Origin: Pirellulales bacterium
Lineage (GTDB): Bacteria; Planctomycetota; Planctomycetia; Pirellulales; JANQPP01
Direction of reading: 5' to 3'
Assembly (NCBI GenBank): GCA_028289405.1
Contig: JANQPP010000141.1
Span: 17,189-81,188, forward strand
Length of the DNA: 64,000 bases
Of the stretch, positions 1 to 8,467 are shown piece by piece. The notes beneath the pieces were generated by a model. The model did not search any database. It was not told where the DNA came from and worked only from the letters and a program-made list of their open reading frames with translations. Numbering within the stretch: the stretch's first letter is position 1; the number at the start of each line of letters is the position of its first letter. Position numbers and translations under genes: made by a program.

Positions 1-2
1 AC

Positions 3-311
3 CTTTTGGACTTTGAGTTGGAAGGCTGCTGGCCAGACGACGAGCCGACTTGGTGCGCGCTGGTGAAGGGCCCGGTGCGGCTCATGTTCTACCATGGCGT
101 GGGGGAAGAGCTGCCGATTCTGAGCGGCGTGCTCTATATCTACGTGGATGATGTCACCACGTTGCATCGCCACTTGGACGGGCGAGTCGAGATTGAGTGG
201 GGCCCCGAAGTATATCACTACGGCATGCGTGAATTCGCCATCAAGGATTGTAACGGCTACATTCTCAGTTTCGGCGAACCGACCGACGCCGAGCCCACTT
301 GCCAGGGATGA
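3..311 (+). CDS. VOC (glyoxalase/bleomycin-resistance) family protein, 3' part only
   Basis: About 102 C-terminal residues of a vicinal-oxygen-chelate fold protein. The reading frame is open to the left edge, so the true start lies outside the window; the TTG at 6 is unlikely to be the start. The visible part has the second beta-alpha-beta half of the fold: a hydrophobic strand, a 'YIYVDDV' strand leading into the helix, and a 'DCNGYILSFGEP' ending typical of this superfamily, in which a late Glu is a metal ligand. The family includes glyoxalase I, dioxygenases and antibiotic-binding proteins, and the substrate cannot be told. It ends 115 bp before priA on the same strand. Confidence 0.75.
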   Translation, partial: LLDFELEGCWPDDEPTWCALVKGPVRLMFYHGVGEELPILSGVLYIYVDDVTTLHRHLDGRVEIEWGPEVYHYGMREFAIKDCNGYILSFGEPTDAEPTCQG

Positions 312-426
312 TGTTCCGCCAGCGTGTCGTCCGAAGAATCTAGCGACGAAGCTCTACAGTGTCCGCAGGTTTCGGCTTCACTGGGTAAGAAATGCCGCTG
401 GACGAACGCAAACAAGGGGTTTGCCC

Positions 427-2718
427 GTGGGCTCTAAGCGTGTTCAACAGGAGTTTTTTTTCGCGGACGCGCCGCCGTGGGAAATCGAAGACCAGGCGGA
501 CGTGCTTGTCGCGGAGGTCGCCTTTCCTTCCGGTCCACCGGGACTCCTCAGCTATCGCGTGCCGGATCCGTTGCGGGATTCTTTACGAACGGGGATGCGC
601 GTGCGAGTTCCGTTAGGCGCGTCGCATCGATTGCGTTGGGGGTTTTGCGTGCGGCTGGGCCAACCGGAGCATCTGCCCAGCACATTGAAGGATGTTCAGC
701 AGGTGATGGACGAGGAGCGGCTCGTTTCACCAGAGATCCTGCGGCTTACGGAATGGATGTCCGAGTATTATCTCTGCCGCTGGGGGCAGGTTCTTCAGGC
801 TGTCGTGCCAGCCGGCGTGCGCGGCCAAGCCGGAACCCGATCGATCACGTATCTCTCCTTGGCGTCGGACGATGCCGAAAACAACGCTAAAAAAGCGCCC
901 CCTACGCAAGACGCCGTATTGCGGTATCTGACCACCCATGGAGTGCCCGTCCCTCTCGCGCAAGTTCGACGGGATCTCGGCTGCTCGGACGGACCCATCC
1001 GTGCCCTGCGAAAAAAGGGATTGGTGACCACGGAAATCCGCCGTTCCTCGGCAGAGGACATCTCCGAGACGCCCGTAAAAAAAGTCACGCCGCCGCTCGA
1101 TTTGAATGAGGACCAACGGCAGGCGCTGGAAGCGATCCACGCGGCACTGCACGCCGCGGAACATCAGACGATCTTGGTCCATGGCGTCACCGGGAGCGGG
1201 AAAACCGAAGTCTATATGCGGGCCATCGCGGAGGTGATCAGCTTTGGCCGGCAAGCGATTCTCTTGGTTCCGGAAATCAGCCTCACACCTCAAACCGTGG
1301 AGCGATTTCGTCACCGGTTTGGCCGAGTGGCCGTACTTCATAGCCACTTGAGCGACACCGAACGCCACGCCCAGTGGCGAAGCATTGCCAGCGGAGCCGT
1401 TTCCGTGGTGATCGGCGCGCGGAGTGCCGTTTTCGCGCCGACCAAACATTTGGGCATGATCGTGCTGGATGAGGAACATGAATCCTCATTCAAGCAAAAC
1501 ACGGCTCCCCGGTATCACGCACGGGATGTCGCGGTCGAGCGTGCCCGTGCCGCGAACGTCCCGTTGATCTTGGGCTCGGCGACGCCTTCGTTGGAAAGTT
1601 GGCACGCGGCAAAGAAAAGTCGCTACCGACTGGTGAGCCTGCCGCGTCGCGTACTCGATCGGCCACTACCTGCCGTCCGCGTGGTCGATTTGCGACTTGA
1701 ACAGGAACGGCGTGGGCACGGAGGGGTCATCAGCCGCTATCTGCACCAAGCGGCATTGGACGTGCTCCGCCGAGGCGAGCAGGTAATTCTGCTCCTCAAT
1801 CGGCGGGGATTCGCCACGCACATTCAATGCCCCTCCTGCGGGGAAGTCGTGAGTTGTCCCAACTGCGACATCGCGCTCACGCATCATCGCGCGGGAGAAA
1901 TCGCCCTCTGCCATTACTGCGAACACGCCGAACCCGCACCCAAGATTTGCCCTAATTGTCGCTCCCCTGGAATTCGCTATCGCGGCTTGGGCACACAGCG
2001 AGTGGAGATGGAGGTCAAGGCCCGCTTTCCCGATTACACTTGCTTCCGCATGGACACCGACTCCATGCGGGGTCCCGGTAGCCATGAACGGGCCTTGGCC
2101 AAGTTCCGGCAAGGCGATTACCACATCCTGCTGGGCACGCAAATGATCGCCAAGGGGCTCGATTTTCCGCAGGTAACACTCGTGGGAGTGGTCAATGCCG
2201 ACACGGCGCTCCACCTTCCCGACTTTCGCGCCGGCGAACGCACATTCCAACTCGTCACCCAAGTCGCGGGGCGTACCGGACGCGGAGACAAAGGCGGGCA
2301 CGTGATCGTGCAGACCTACAGCCCGGACCATCCGGCGATCGCCGCCGCGGCGGCGCACGACTACCTAAGTTTCGCGGAACATGAATTGCCCCTGCGTGAG
2401 GAATACGGCTACCCTCCGTATGGCCACGTGGCACGGGCCGTGGCAAAGGGACCACAAGAGGAGTCCGCGCGTTCCTTCGCGGAAGCCTTGGGGGAACTGC
2501 TACGGAAGGGTGTGGACGATTCGGGCGCGGCGGTGCGGATTCTCGGCCCGGCTCCGGCGCCGCTGGCACGACTGCGGGGGGATTACCGCTTCCATTTGCA
2601 GTTGCACGCCGAAGACGTGGGCCATCTACAAACCGTGCTCTGCTCCGCGATCGACCAGCTTACTCCACCCAAGGACGTCCAATGGATGGTGGACATCGAT
2701 CCCGTTGATCTGCTGTGA
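427..2718 (+). CDS. priA: Primosomal protein N' (replication restart helicase PriA)
   Basis: A 763-residue superfamily 2 DNA helicase that reloads the replisome at stalled forks. Visible in order: the N-terminal 3'-DNA-end binding domain, Walker A 'GVTGSGKTE' (about residue 254), the DEEH box (about 348), a zinc region with paired cysteines (CPSC, CPNC, CHYC, CPNC; about 468-512) and helicase motif VI 'VAGRTGRG' (about 613). The frame stays open upstream to 148, but family similarity begins only after the GTG at 427, so that start is preferred. The length fits the usual 730-800 residues. The product is cytoplasmic. The gene converges on the DUF6807 gene, and I see no clear terminator between them. 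Confidence 0.96.
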   Translation: MGSKRVQQEFFFADAPPWEIEDQADVLVAEVAFPSGPPGLLSYRVPDPLRDSLRTGMRVRVPLGASHRLRWGFCVRLGQPEHLPSTLKDVQQVMDEERLVSPEILRLTEWMSEYYLCRWGQVLQAVVPAGVRGQAGTRSITYLSLASDDAENNAKKAPPTQDAVLRYLTTHGVPVPLAQVRRDLGCSDGPIRALRKKGLVTTEIRRSSAEDISETPVKKVTPPLDLNEDQRQALEAIHAALHAAEHQTILVHGVTGSGKTEVYMRAIAEVISFGRQAILLVPEISLTPQTVERFRHRFGRVAVLHSHLSDTERHAQWRSIASGAVSVVIGARSAVFAPTKHLGMIVLDEEHESSFKQNTAPRYHARDVAVERARAANVPLILGSATPSLESWHAAKKSRYRLVSLPRRVLDRPLPAVRVVDLRLEQERRGHGGVISRYLHQAALDVLRRGEQVILLLNRRGFATHIQCPSCGEVVSCPNCDIALTHHRAGEIALCHYCEHAEPAPKICPNCRSPGIRYRGLGTQRVEMEVKARFPDYTCFRMDTDSMRGPGSHERALAKFRQGDYHILLGTQMIAKGLDFPQVTLVGVVNADTALHLPDFRAGERTFQLVTQVAGRTGRGDKGGHVIVQTYSPDHPAIAAAAAHDYLSFAEHELPLREEYGYPPYGHVARAVAKGPQEESARSFAEALGELLRKGVDDSGAAVRILGPAPAPLARLRGDYRFHLQLHAEDVGHLQTVLCSAIDQLTPPKDVQWMVDIDPVDLL

Positions 2719-2792
2719 ACGCCCGTATCGAGGACCATCGCGGCGGGAAGAAGACACGAATCGCTGCGAAGGGCGGATAGCATCGTCCCAAG

Positions 2793-3791
2793 CTACTCGA
2801 CCTGAGTGTTTACGTAATGCTCATAAATCGCGGCGGGATCGAAATCCTGTGATGATGCATTCCAATGCAAATAGACGCCGTACCGCATGGAGAACGGCTG
2901 GCCCTTGGGTACGACAATTCGGCTCGGTTCGCCAGCACCAAACGCCTGCTGTCCGAAGGGGTTGGCGGCCACGAATCCATAGTCTCGGGCGTGGAACCAG
3001 CAAGGACGGAAGTTGCTCGGATGTGGCATGAGCAGCACACCGACGAATTTTCCGTCCACGATTCCGCCATAGTCGCACCAATCCGCCGCCTGGCCCCACG
3101 CTTCTTCTTCGTCTTGTTGGCCATGACTGTTGAGTATGCGGCCTCCGGGAGAAGAGCTCACGGCGATTGGTGTGGCCAACCGCACTCCCAACCCCATCTC
3201 TTCCTGGTCACCGAAATAGAAATCTTGATCGTCCGAGCGAAACGTGCTGTGCCATTGCAAAAGGATACCTTGGTCACATAGTCGAAACTCGTAACGACCA
3301 ATTTCCCGACAAACTTCACCATCAGCATCCGAATTCAAATAGCGATTTTCGACCGCAAAGCCGAAACGATCCCTCTCGGCGCTGGGCGGCTCCACGAATC
3401 GGAGATGCTCGACTTGTGCCCGCAGACGCCAATAATCGTGGCCGGCCAGATCACCGAAGGCGAGCCACAAGCCGGGGTGAAGTTGGGCGTGATCGTTCGC
3501 GTCACTAGATGCTGGAGGATGGTTCCGCGTGACTTGTATTCCCCCAGGCAAGCGGAGGTTCGCGAAGTAGGGACGCGGAATGTTCTTGTCACGGTACACA
3601 TACTGGACAAATGGCCGGCCATGAAGCCGTATCGTAAATTCTCCACCTGCCTCTTCGATCCTCGGTGCGGACCAAACCTCCTCCGCTCGCGACACGCTAC
3701 TCATGGAGAGCGCGATAATTGACACTGCCGCTATCCAAGCTTGCGCTCCGAAACGGGAACGGATTGCGGTTCTTTGCGAACTTTCAGACAT
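2793..3791 (-). CDS. Exported DUF6807 (PmoA-like) family protein
   Basis: 332 residues starting with a secretion signal: a basic start, the hydrophobic 'AAVSIIALSMSSV' stretch and a cleavage region at 'SRAEE'. The rest matches the DUF6807 family, annotated as PmoA-like although unrelated to true methane monooxygenase, which is abundant in planctomycetes beside sugar-degradation genes. Family marks are 'RPYFANLRLPGGIQVTRNHPP' near residue 75 and the histidine-containing 'DHAQLHPGLWLAFGDL' near 100. It has a paralogue in this window at 26252-27199, which has no signal peptide. Biochemical function is not established for the family. It stands alone, convergent with priA. Confidence 0.78.
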   Translation of the reverse strand: MSESSQRTAIRSRFGAQAWIAAVSIIALSMSSVSRAEEVWSAPRIEEAGGEFTIRLHGRPFVQYVYRDKNIPRPYFANLRLPGGIQVTRNHPPASSDANDHAQLHPGLWLAFGDLAGHDYWRLRAQVEHLRFVEPPSAERDRFGFAVENRYLNSDADGEVCREIGRYEFRLCDQGILLQWHSTFRSDDQDFYFGDQEEMGLGVRLATPIAVSSSPGGRILNSHGQQDEEEAWGQAADWCDYGGIVDGKFVGVLLMPHPSNFRPCWFHARDYGFVAANPFGQQAFGAGEPSRIVVPKGQPFSMRYGVYLHWNASSQDFDPAAIYEHYVNTQVE

Positions 3792-4224
3792 CGATCATGT
3801 TCCACACACAAAGATGAAGTTGAATTATCATTGAAAACTAGGAACGCCGCGAGATCCGAATTCCCACTTCTTGTAGCGGTGCCGCCCAACGTTGCCCAAC
3901 ACTACGGCGATCGAGTTTGAGTTAACTCTTCCATAACGCGGTAGGAGATCGAATTCTTCCCAAAAGAGGAAGCCGATTCAAGAGACCCATGTTTTAGAAG
4001 TATCCGCAGCAAATCACGAACGGCCGTCGGCTTTTGCAGGTTCACCATTGCCCGTCCGACACGGCACTGAGATACTCTCGGCATACCCGCAGGCGGTCGT
4101 CTTTGGCTTCCGAGATGACAAAAACAGAGGTCAACGGCCACGCACTTCCTCTAATCGCGTGAATCGAAACCGATGCTAACGCGAAAAAACACTTGCATAT
4201 TGCGCTGATACAAGAGGCACTCCT
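3792..4224. other. Intergenic region without a recognisable gene
   Basis: 433 bp between the divergently transcribed DUF6807 gene and the MoxR operon. It should hold both promoters. A minus-strand ORF of 79 codons (3902-4141) has no ribosome binding site or family likeness, and I do not accept it. I see no convincing -35/-10 pair, hairpin or RNA gene. Confidence 0.5.
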
Positions 4225-5232
4225 TTGAAAACCGCCGAAGATGACCTCCAGGCCGCTGAAGCAATCCATGCCGCACGGGAACAAATTTCCCGGGAAGTCG
4301 GCAAGGTGGTCGTGGGCCAGAAAGATGTATTGGACGAAATTCTCATCGCGCTCTTCGCTCGCGGACATTGCCTGTTGGTGGGCGTTCCCGGGCTGGCGAA
4401 GACGCTGATGATCCAGAGTCTGGCCCAAGCGATGTCGCTCCGTTTCAGCCGCATCCAATTCACGCCGGACCTGATGCCAGCCGACATCACCGGCACGGAG
4501 GTGATCCAGACCAACCAAGCCAACGGGGAACGCGAGTTACGTTTTTTGAAAGGCCCGATCTTCGCCAACATCGTGCTGGCGGACGAGATCAACCGCACGC
4601 CCCCAAAAACTCAAGCAGCATTGCTAGAAGCGATGCAGGAGCACCAAGTCACCAGCGGCGGCATGCGTCATCCGCTGTTGGAGCCGTTCTTCGTGCTGGC
4701 CACGCAAAACCCCATTGAGCAGGAAGGAACCTACCCACTGCCGGAAGCACAACTGGACCGTTTCATGTTCAACATCCACCTGGATTATCCGAGCGAGGAC
4801 GAAGAATGTGAAATTGTCTCTTCCACCACGGTGGACGAGATTCCCCAGGTGGAGCCGACGATCACCGGCGAAGAGCTTTTGGCGCTGAGCCACACCGTCC
4901 GCCGTGTGCCTGCCGCCGGGCACGTCGTGCGGTATGCGGTACGGCTGGCCCGCGCTTCCCGGCCCGACAGGAACCCTGAGTCTGGATTCGTGCGAGACCA
5001 TGTCACCTGGGGCGCCGGCCCACGAGCCAGCCAGGTGTTGATCTTGGGAGCCAAGGCCCGCGCCGTGCTGCAAGGACGTTGGTGCGCCGAATGCGATGAC
5101 GTGCGGGCGGTGGCCTTGCCTGCCCTGCGGCACCGCATCGTCACGAACTTCCACGCCGAAGCGGAAGGCATTACCGCGGACGACGTGGTGCGCCGTCTTT
5201 TGCAGGATGTTCCCGAACATCCTTCCGATTGA
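4225..5232 (+). CDS. MoxR family AAA+ ATPase
   Basis: 335 residues, TTG start preceded by 'CAAGAGG' at a suitable distance. Cytoplasmic AAA+ chaperone-like ATPase of the MoxR branch. Visible: Walker A 'GVPGLAKT' (about residues 53-60), Walker B '[21 protein letters not shown]' region (about 118) and the MoxR signature '[18 protein letters not shown]' with the following arginine. MoxR proteins work with DUF58 and von Willebrand A proteins encoded next to them, probably maturing or inserting metal into protein complexes. Here the DUF58 gene begins 52 bp downstream and two VWA genes follow, the usual layout. Confidence 0.95.
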   Translation: MKTAEDDLQAAEAIHAAREQISREVGKVVVGQKDVLDEILIALFARGHCLLVGVPGLAKTLMIQSLAQAMSLRFSRIQFTPDLMPADITGTEVIQTNQANGERELRFLKGPIFANIVLADEINRTPPKTQAALLEAMQEHQVTSGGMRHPLLEPFFVLATQNPIEQEGTYPLPEAQLDRFMFNIHLDYPSEDEECEIVSSTTVDEIPQVEPTITGEELLALSHTVRRVPAAGHVVRYAVRLARASRPDRNPESGFVRDHVTWGAGPRASQVLILGAKARAVLQGRWCAECDDVRAVALPALRHRIVTNFHAEAEGITADDVVRRLLQDVPEHPSD

Positions 5233-5284
5233 TCATCTTACGGCCACACGGCTTCGACCATCACTACGTCAGGCAAGATTCCCC

Positions 5285-6196
5285 GTGGCAACCACCTCGA
5301 ATTATTCCGATCCGGAAGTTTTGGCCTCCCTAGCCAGCCTGGAACTGCGGGCGCGGCACATCGTGGAGGGATTTACCGCCGGACGGCAAAAGAGCCCCTA
5401 CCACGGTTTCTCCGTGGAATTCGCGGAACACCGTGACTACACGCCGGGGGACGATCCCCGCTATGTCGATTGGAAAGTGTTTGGCCGCACGGAGCGGATG
5501 TACCTCAAACGCTTCACGGAGGAGACCAATCTCGAATGCATGCTACTGTTGGACACTAGCGGCAGCATGGCCTATCAAGGCGCAAGCGCTGCAATGCCCA
5601 AGCTGGAGTATGGGAAGTGTCTGGTGGCCGCGCTGGCTTTCATGCTGTTGAGGCAAAGCGACCGCGCCGGTTTGGCAATTTTTGACCGGCGGATTCGGAG
5701 CATGGTTCCGCTCAGCGGGAAGGGTTCCCAACGGACCAGACTGTTCCAAGCATTGGCTGCGGCGGAGGCGGGCGAGTCCACTGCCTGTGGCGCGGTGTTT
5801 CACGAAATGGCCGAGCGGTTTTCACGGCGGGGCATGGTGATCGTGGCCAGCGACCTGCTCGCGGATCCCCATGATATCCTGCAGGGCCTCCATCATCTGC
5901 GATTTCAAGGCCACGAAGTGTTGGTTTTTCACCTCTTCGATCCGGACGAACTGAAATTTCCCTTTGAAGGTCCCATGGCGTTTCGGGACTTGGAAGGAAC
6001 CGCTGCCATCGGCATGGAATCCAGCCTCATCCGTTCGGCCTATCTGGAGGCGGCGAGGAACCACATCGAACTGCTGGAAAAAGAGTGCCGCCGACGAGAC
6101 GTGGACTACGTGTGGCTTACGACGGACCGGCCGTTGGAACATGCGCTCCTGGAGTTCCTGGCCGCCCGGCAACGTGCCTTTCCCTCGACGCGCTAG
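5285..6196 (+). CDS. DUF58 domain protein with VWA-like MIDAS
   Basis: 303 residues from a GTG at 5285. The frame is open further upstream, but that part overlaps the moxR 3' end and has no family likeness. The DUF58 core is seen in 'HGFSVEFAEHRDYTPGDD' and 'VDWKVFGRTERMYLKRF', followed by a von Willebrand A metal-site motif 'DTSGSM' near residue 90. No membrane segment is evident. DUF58 proteins partner MoxR ATPases; the gene lies between moxR and two membrane VWA genes in a compact operon. The molecular role in planctomycetes is unknown. Confidence 0.92.
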   Translation: MATTSNYSDPEVLASLASLELRARHIVEGFTAGRQKSPYHGFSVEFAEHRDYTPGDDPRYVDWKVFGRTERMYLKRFTEETNLECMLLLDTSGSMAYQGASAAMPKLEYGKCLVAALAFMLLRQSDRAGLAIFDRRIRSMVPLSGKGSQRTRLFQALAAAEAGESTACGAVFHEMAERFSRRGMVIVASDLLADPHDILQGLHHLRFQGHEVLVFHLFDPDELKFPFEGPMAFRDLEGTAAIGMESSLIRSAYLEAARNHIELLEKECRRRDVDYVWLTTDRPLEHALLEFLAARQRAFPSTR

Positions 6197-6223
6197 TGCC
6201 GTTAACGAAAAAGGTGTGATCGA

Positions 6224-8467
6224 TTGTCGCGAATGGTACTCATCGCCTGGGGGTTCGGCAGCGCCGGCATGTTGGGCTGGCTGGCCGCCGCGCTGATTCC
6301 CGTGATGCTGCACCTCTGGCACCAATCGCGGCGCAAAGAAACCGCCTGGGGAGCCATGTTTTTTTTGCGTCAGGCGCTCGAGCGGCATTCCCGCCGCATG
6401 CGGATCACGCAATGGCTGTTGTTGCTGTTGCGGGTGAGCCTGATCATGGCGGTGGTATTCGCCTTTGCACGTCCCTTTCTCGATTCGCGGCTGGGCGCCA
6501 ACGGGACGAGCCCCACTTCCCTACGGCTGGTGGTGCTCGATACTTCTCATTCCATGGGATTGGATTCCTCGGTCATGGAACGGGGGAGAGAAGCGGCCCA
6601 GCGTTTGGTGACCTCGGCACCGCCGGGAACAGGCATCCTCTTCACGACACCGTTCACCAAGCATTCCACGGATGCCGAGGCGGTTTCGTTCGGCGATCAT
6701 GCCGCCGTTTTGCGAGAAATCGAACGTGCGGAAGCCACGCCCCGATCCATCCATTTCGCCGACTACCTGCCGCGCCTCGGAGAATTCGTTGATCAACTTC
6801 TTGCCAGCCACGACGGGCTCCAACAGTTGGATGTGTTCGTCATCTCTGATTTCGCCGCCAGTTCTTGGTATGCTCCACATCAAGATTCTTCCGATGGCAA
6901 ATTTTCCTGGCAGGATTCCATCGATGAAGAGGAACGCGTGCGGATGCATGTGGTAAACGTCGGAACGACAGGGCTCTCAAACGTCGCCGTGACTCGGGTA
7001 TGGACGCCCGATCGCCGTCAGCATGCCACTCAACCGCTGCATATCTTCGCGGAGATCACCAACTTTGGCGCCACTTTGCAGAAAAACTTGGCGGTCCGGT
7101 TCTATGTGGATGACCAGCGAGTTCACGATGAGGTCGTGCAGTTGGACGCGGGACAACGGCAGGTCGTGGAATACATGTCACCGGGGACCGCTCTCGGCTG
7201 GCATGCGGTCGAGGTCCGACTCGGCGAGGAGCCGCATGAGGCGGATGATCGCCGCTGGCTCGTGCTCGATGCGGCCGCGCGCACGCGCGTCCTCTGTGTC
7301 GATGCGAGCTTCCGCCTCGGGAGAAGCATGGGTAATTACCTTTCCCTGGCGCTCTCACCAGGAACAAATTCACAGGCAGCTGAATCGCCCTTCGTGGTGG
7401 ACATCGCGCGCGGATGGGAAATGCCAGACACCACGTGGCGGGAGTATGATGCGGTTGTGTTTTGCGACATGCCGTCCTTCACCGCCGCCGAGTCGGAGGA
7501 GTTGGCACGCTACTTGCGCGAGGGCGGAAGTATTCTGTGGGTGATGGGACCTCGCACGGATCCAGCGAATTACCACGAAACCCTGGGAGCAAACGGCGCG
7601 GATATTCTGCCGGTCGAACTCGATTCCACGCCACTAGAGGGCGTTTATTCACTGGATCCTCTCGATTTTGAACACCCGATGTGGCAAGACTTTCGCGGGC
7701 AAGAAGAAACCGGACTCAACACTCCGGCGGTTTACCGTTATTGGAAGAGTGACCGGCGTACGGAAGAAGCGAATGTAGCGGCGCTTGTGGCACCTGATGG
7801 CGATCCGCTACTGGTGACTCGACCGATAGCGCGGGGACGTTCGGCAATCTTGACCACGAGCCTGGATCTGCCCAGCCAAACGGCGGGCGACGATGCGCAG
7901 CGCTGGAGCACGGTGGCGGTCATGCCGTATTTCGTGCCTCTCATGCATGGTCTACTAGGATGGATGACCGCCCACGCTCCAGAAAACCTCGATCTGCTCG
8001 TGGGCGAATCGTGGCCGCTGCCGGTTTCGGATTTGGTAGAGACCGACGTCACAGTTCGCTTGCCCGACGGTAACGAGGTCACCACATCGATGGCGAATGA
8101 CTCCGTGGAATATTTCACCGACACGGACATTCCCGGTGTCTATCAATTTACGACACGACAACCTTCGGAATCGACCTGGTTCGCGGTCAACGTTTCGCCG
8201 GAGGAAAGCGATCCGGCAACCACCTCTCCTCAAATCTTGCCGGAAGCATGGACCTACCATCAGGTCGGCGATCTCGATTCCTGGCTGGAACAATTTGCTT
8301 TCAGCTCGGACCAGAGTGAGTTAAGCCGTGCCCTGCTGTGGCTCGCCGCCGGGTTGCTTCTCGCCGAAGGATGGCTGCTGTGGTTCGCGGCCCCGAAAAG
8401 CGGATTCACGGGCAGAGATGTGACGAGGAACCTTGGCGACTTCAACACGCGGCGGATGGCGGAATGA
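6224..8467 (+). CDS. BatA/VWA-domain membrane protein of the MoxR operon
   Basis: 747 residues. 'AAGGTG' (6211-6216) sits 7 bp before the TTG at 6224, which favours this start over the ATG at 6233. The N-terminus is a BatA-type module with two membrane segments (about residues 8-30 and 62-85) separated by a basic loop, then a VWA domain with MIDAS 'DTSHSMG' (about 106). A CARDB-like beta-sandwich ('ITNFGATLQKNLAVRFY', about 275) and a glutamine-amidotransferase-like alpha/beta region follow, and a final membrane helix near residue 710. The bulk should face the periplasm. The stop overlaps the next gene's ATG (ATGA), implying translational coupling. Confidence 0.88.
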   Translation: MSRMVLIAWGFGSAGMLGWLAAALIPVMLHLWHQSRRKETAWGAMFFLRQALERHSRRMRITQWLLLLLRVSLIMAVVFAFARPFLDSRLGANGTSPTSLRLVVLDTSHSMGLDSSVMERGREAAQRLVTSAPPGTGILFTTPFTKHSTDAEAVSFGDHAAVLREIERAEATPRSIHFADYLPRLGEFVDQLLASHDGLQQLDVFVISDFAASSWYAPHQDSSDGKFSWQDSIDEEERVRMHVVNVGTTGLSNVAVTRVWTPDRRQHATQPLHIFAEITNFGATLQKNLAVRFYVDDQRVHDEVVQLDAGQRQVVEYMSPGTALGWHAVEVRLGEEPHEADDRRWLVLDAAARTRVLCVDASFRLGRSMGNYLSLALSPGTNSQAAESPFVVDIARGWEMPDTTWREYDAVVFCDMPSFTAAESEELARYLREGGSILWVMGPRTDPANYHETLGANGADILPVELDSTPLEGVYSLDPLDFEHPMWQDFRGQEETGLNTPAVYRYWKSDRRTEEANVAALVAPDGDPLLVTRPIARGRSAILTTSLDLPSQTAGDDAQRWSTVAVMPYFVPLMHGLLGWMTAHAPENLDLLVGESWPLPVSDLVETDVTVRLPDGNEVTTSMANDSVEYFTDTDIPGVYQFTTRQPSESTWFAVNVSPEESDPATTSPQILPEAWTYHQVGDLDSWLEQFAFSSDQSELSRALLWLAAGLLLAEGWLLWFAAPKSGFTGRDVTRNLGDFNTRRMAE

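Noticed and set aside
148..426. N-terminal extension of the priA frame
   Set aside because: It overlaps the VOC gene in another frame and has no PriA likeness; the GTG at 427 gives the normal length.
3902..4141. 79-codon minus-strand ORF
   Set aside because: No ribosome binding site, no recognisable motif and it lies in the promoter region of the MoxR operon.
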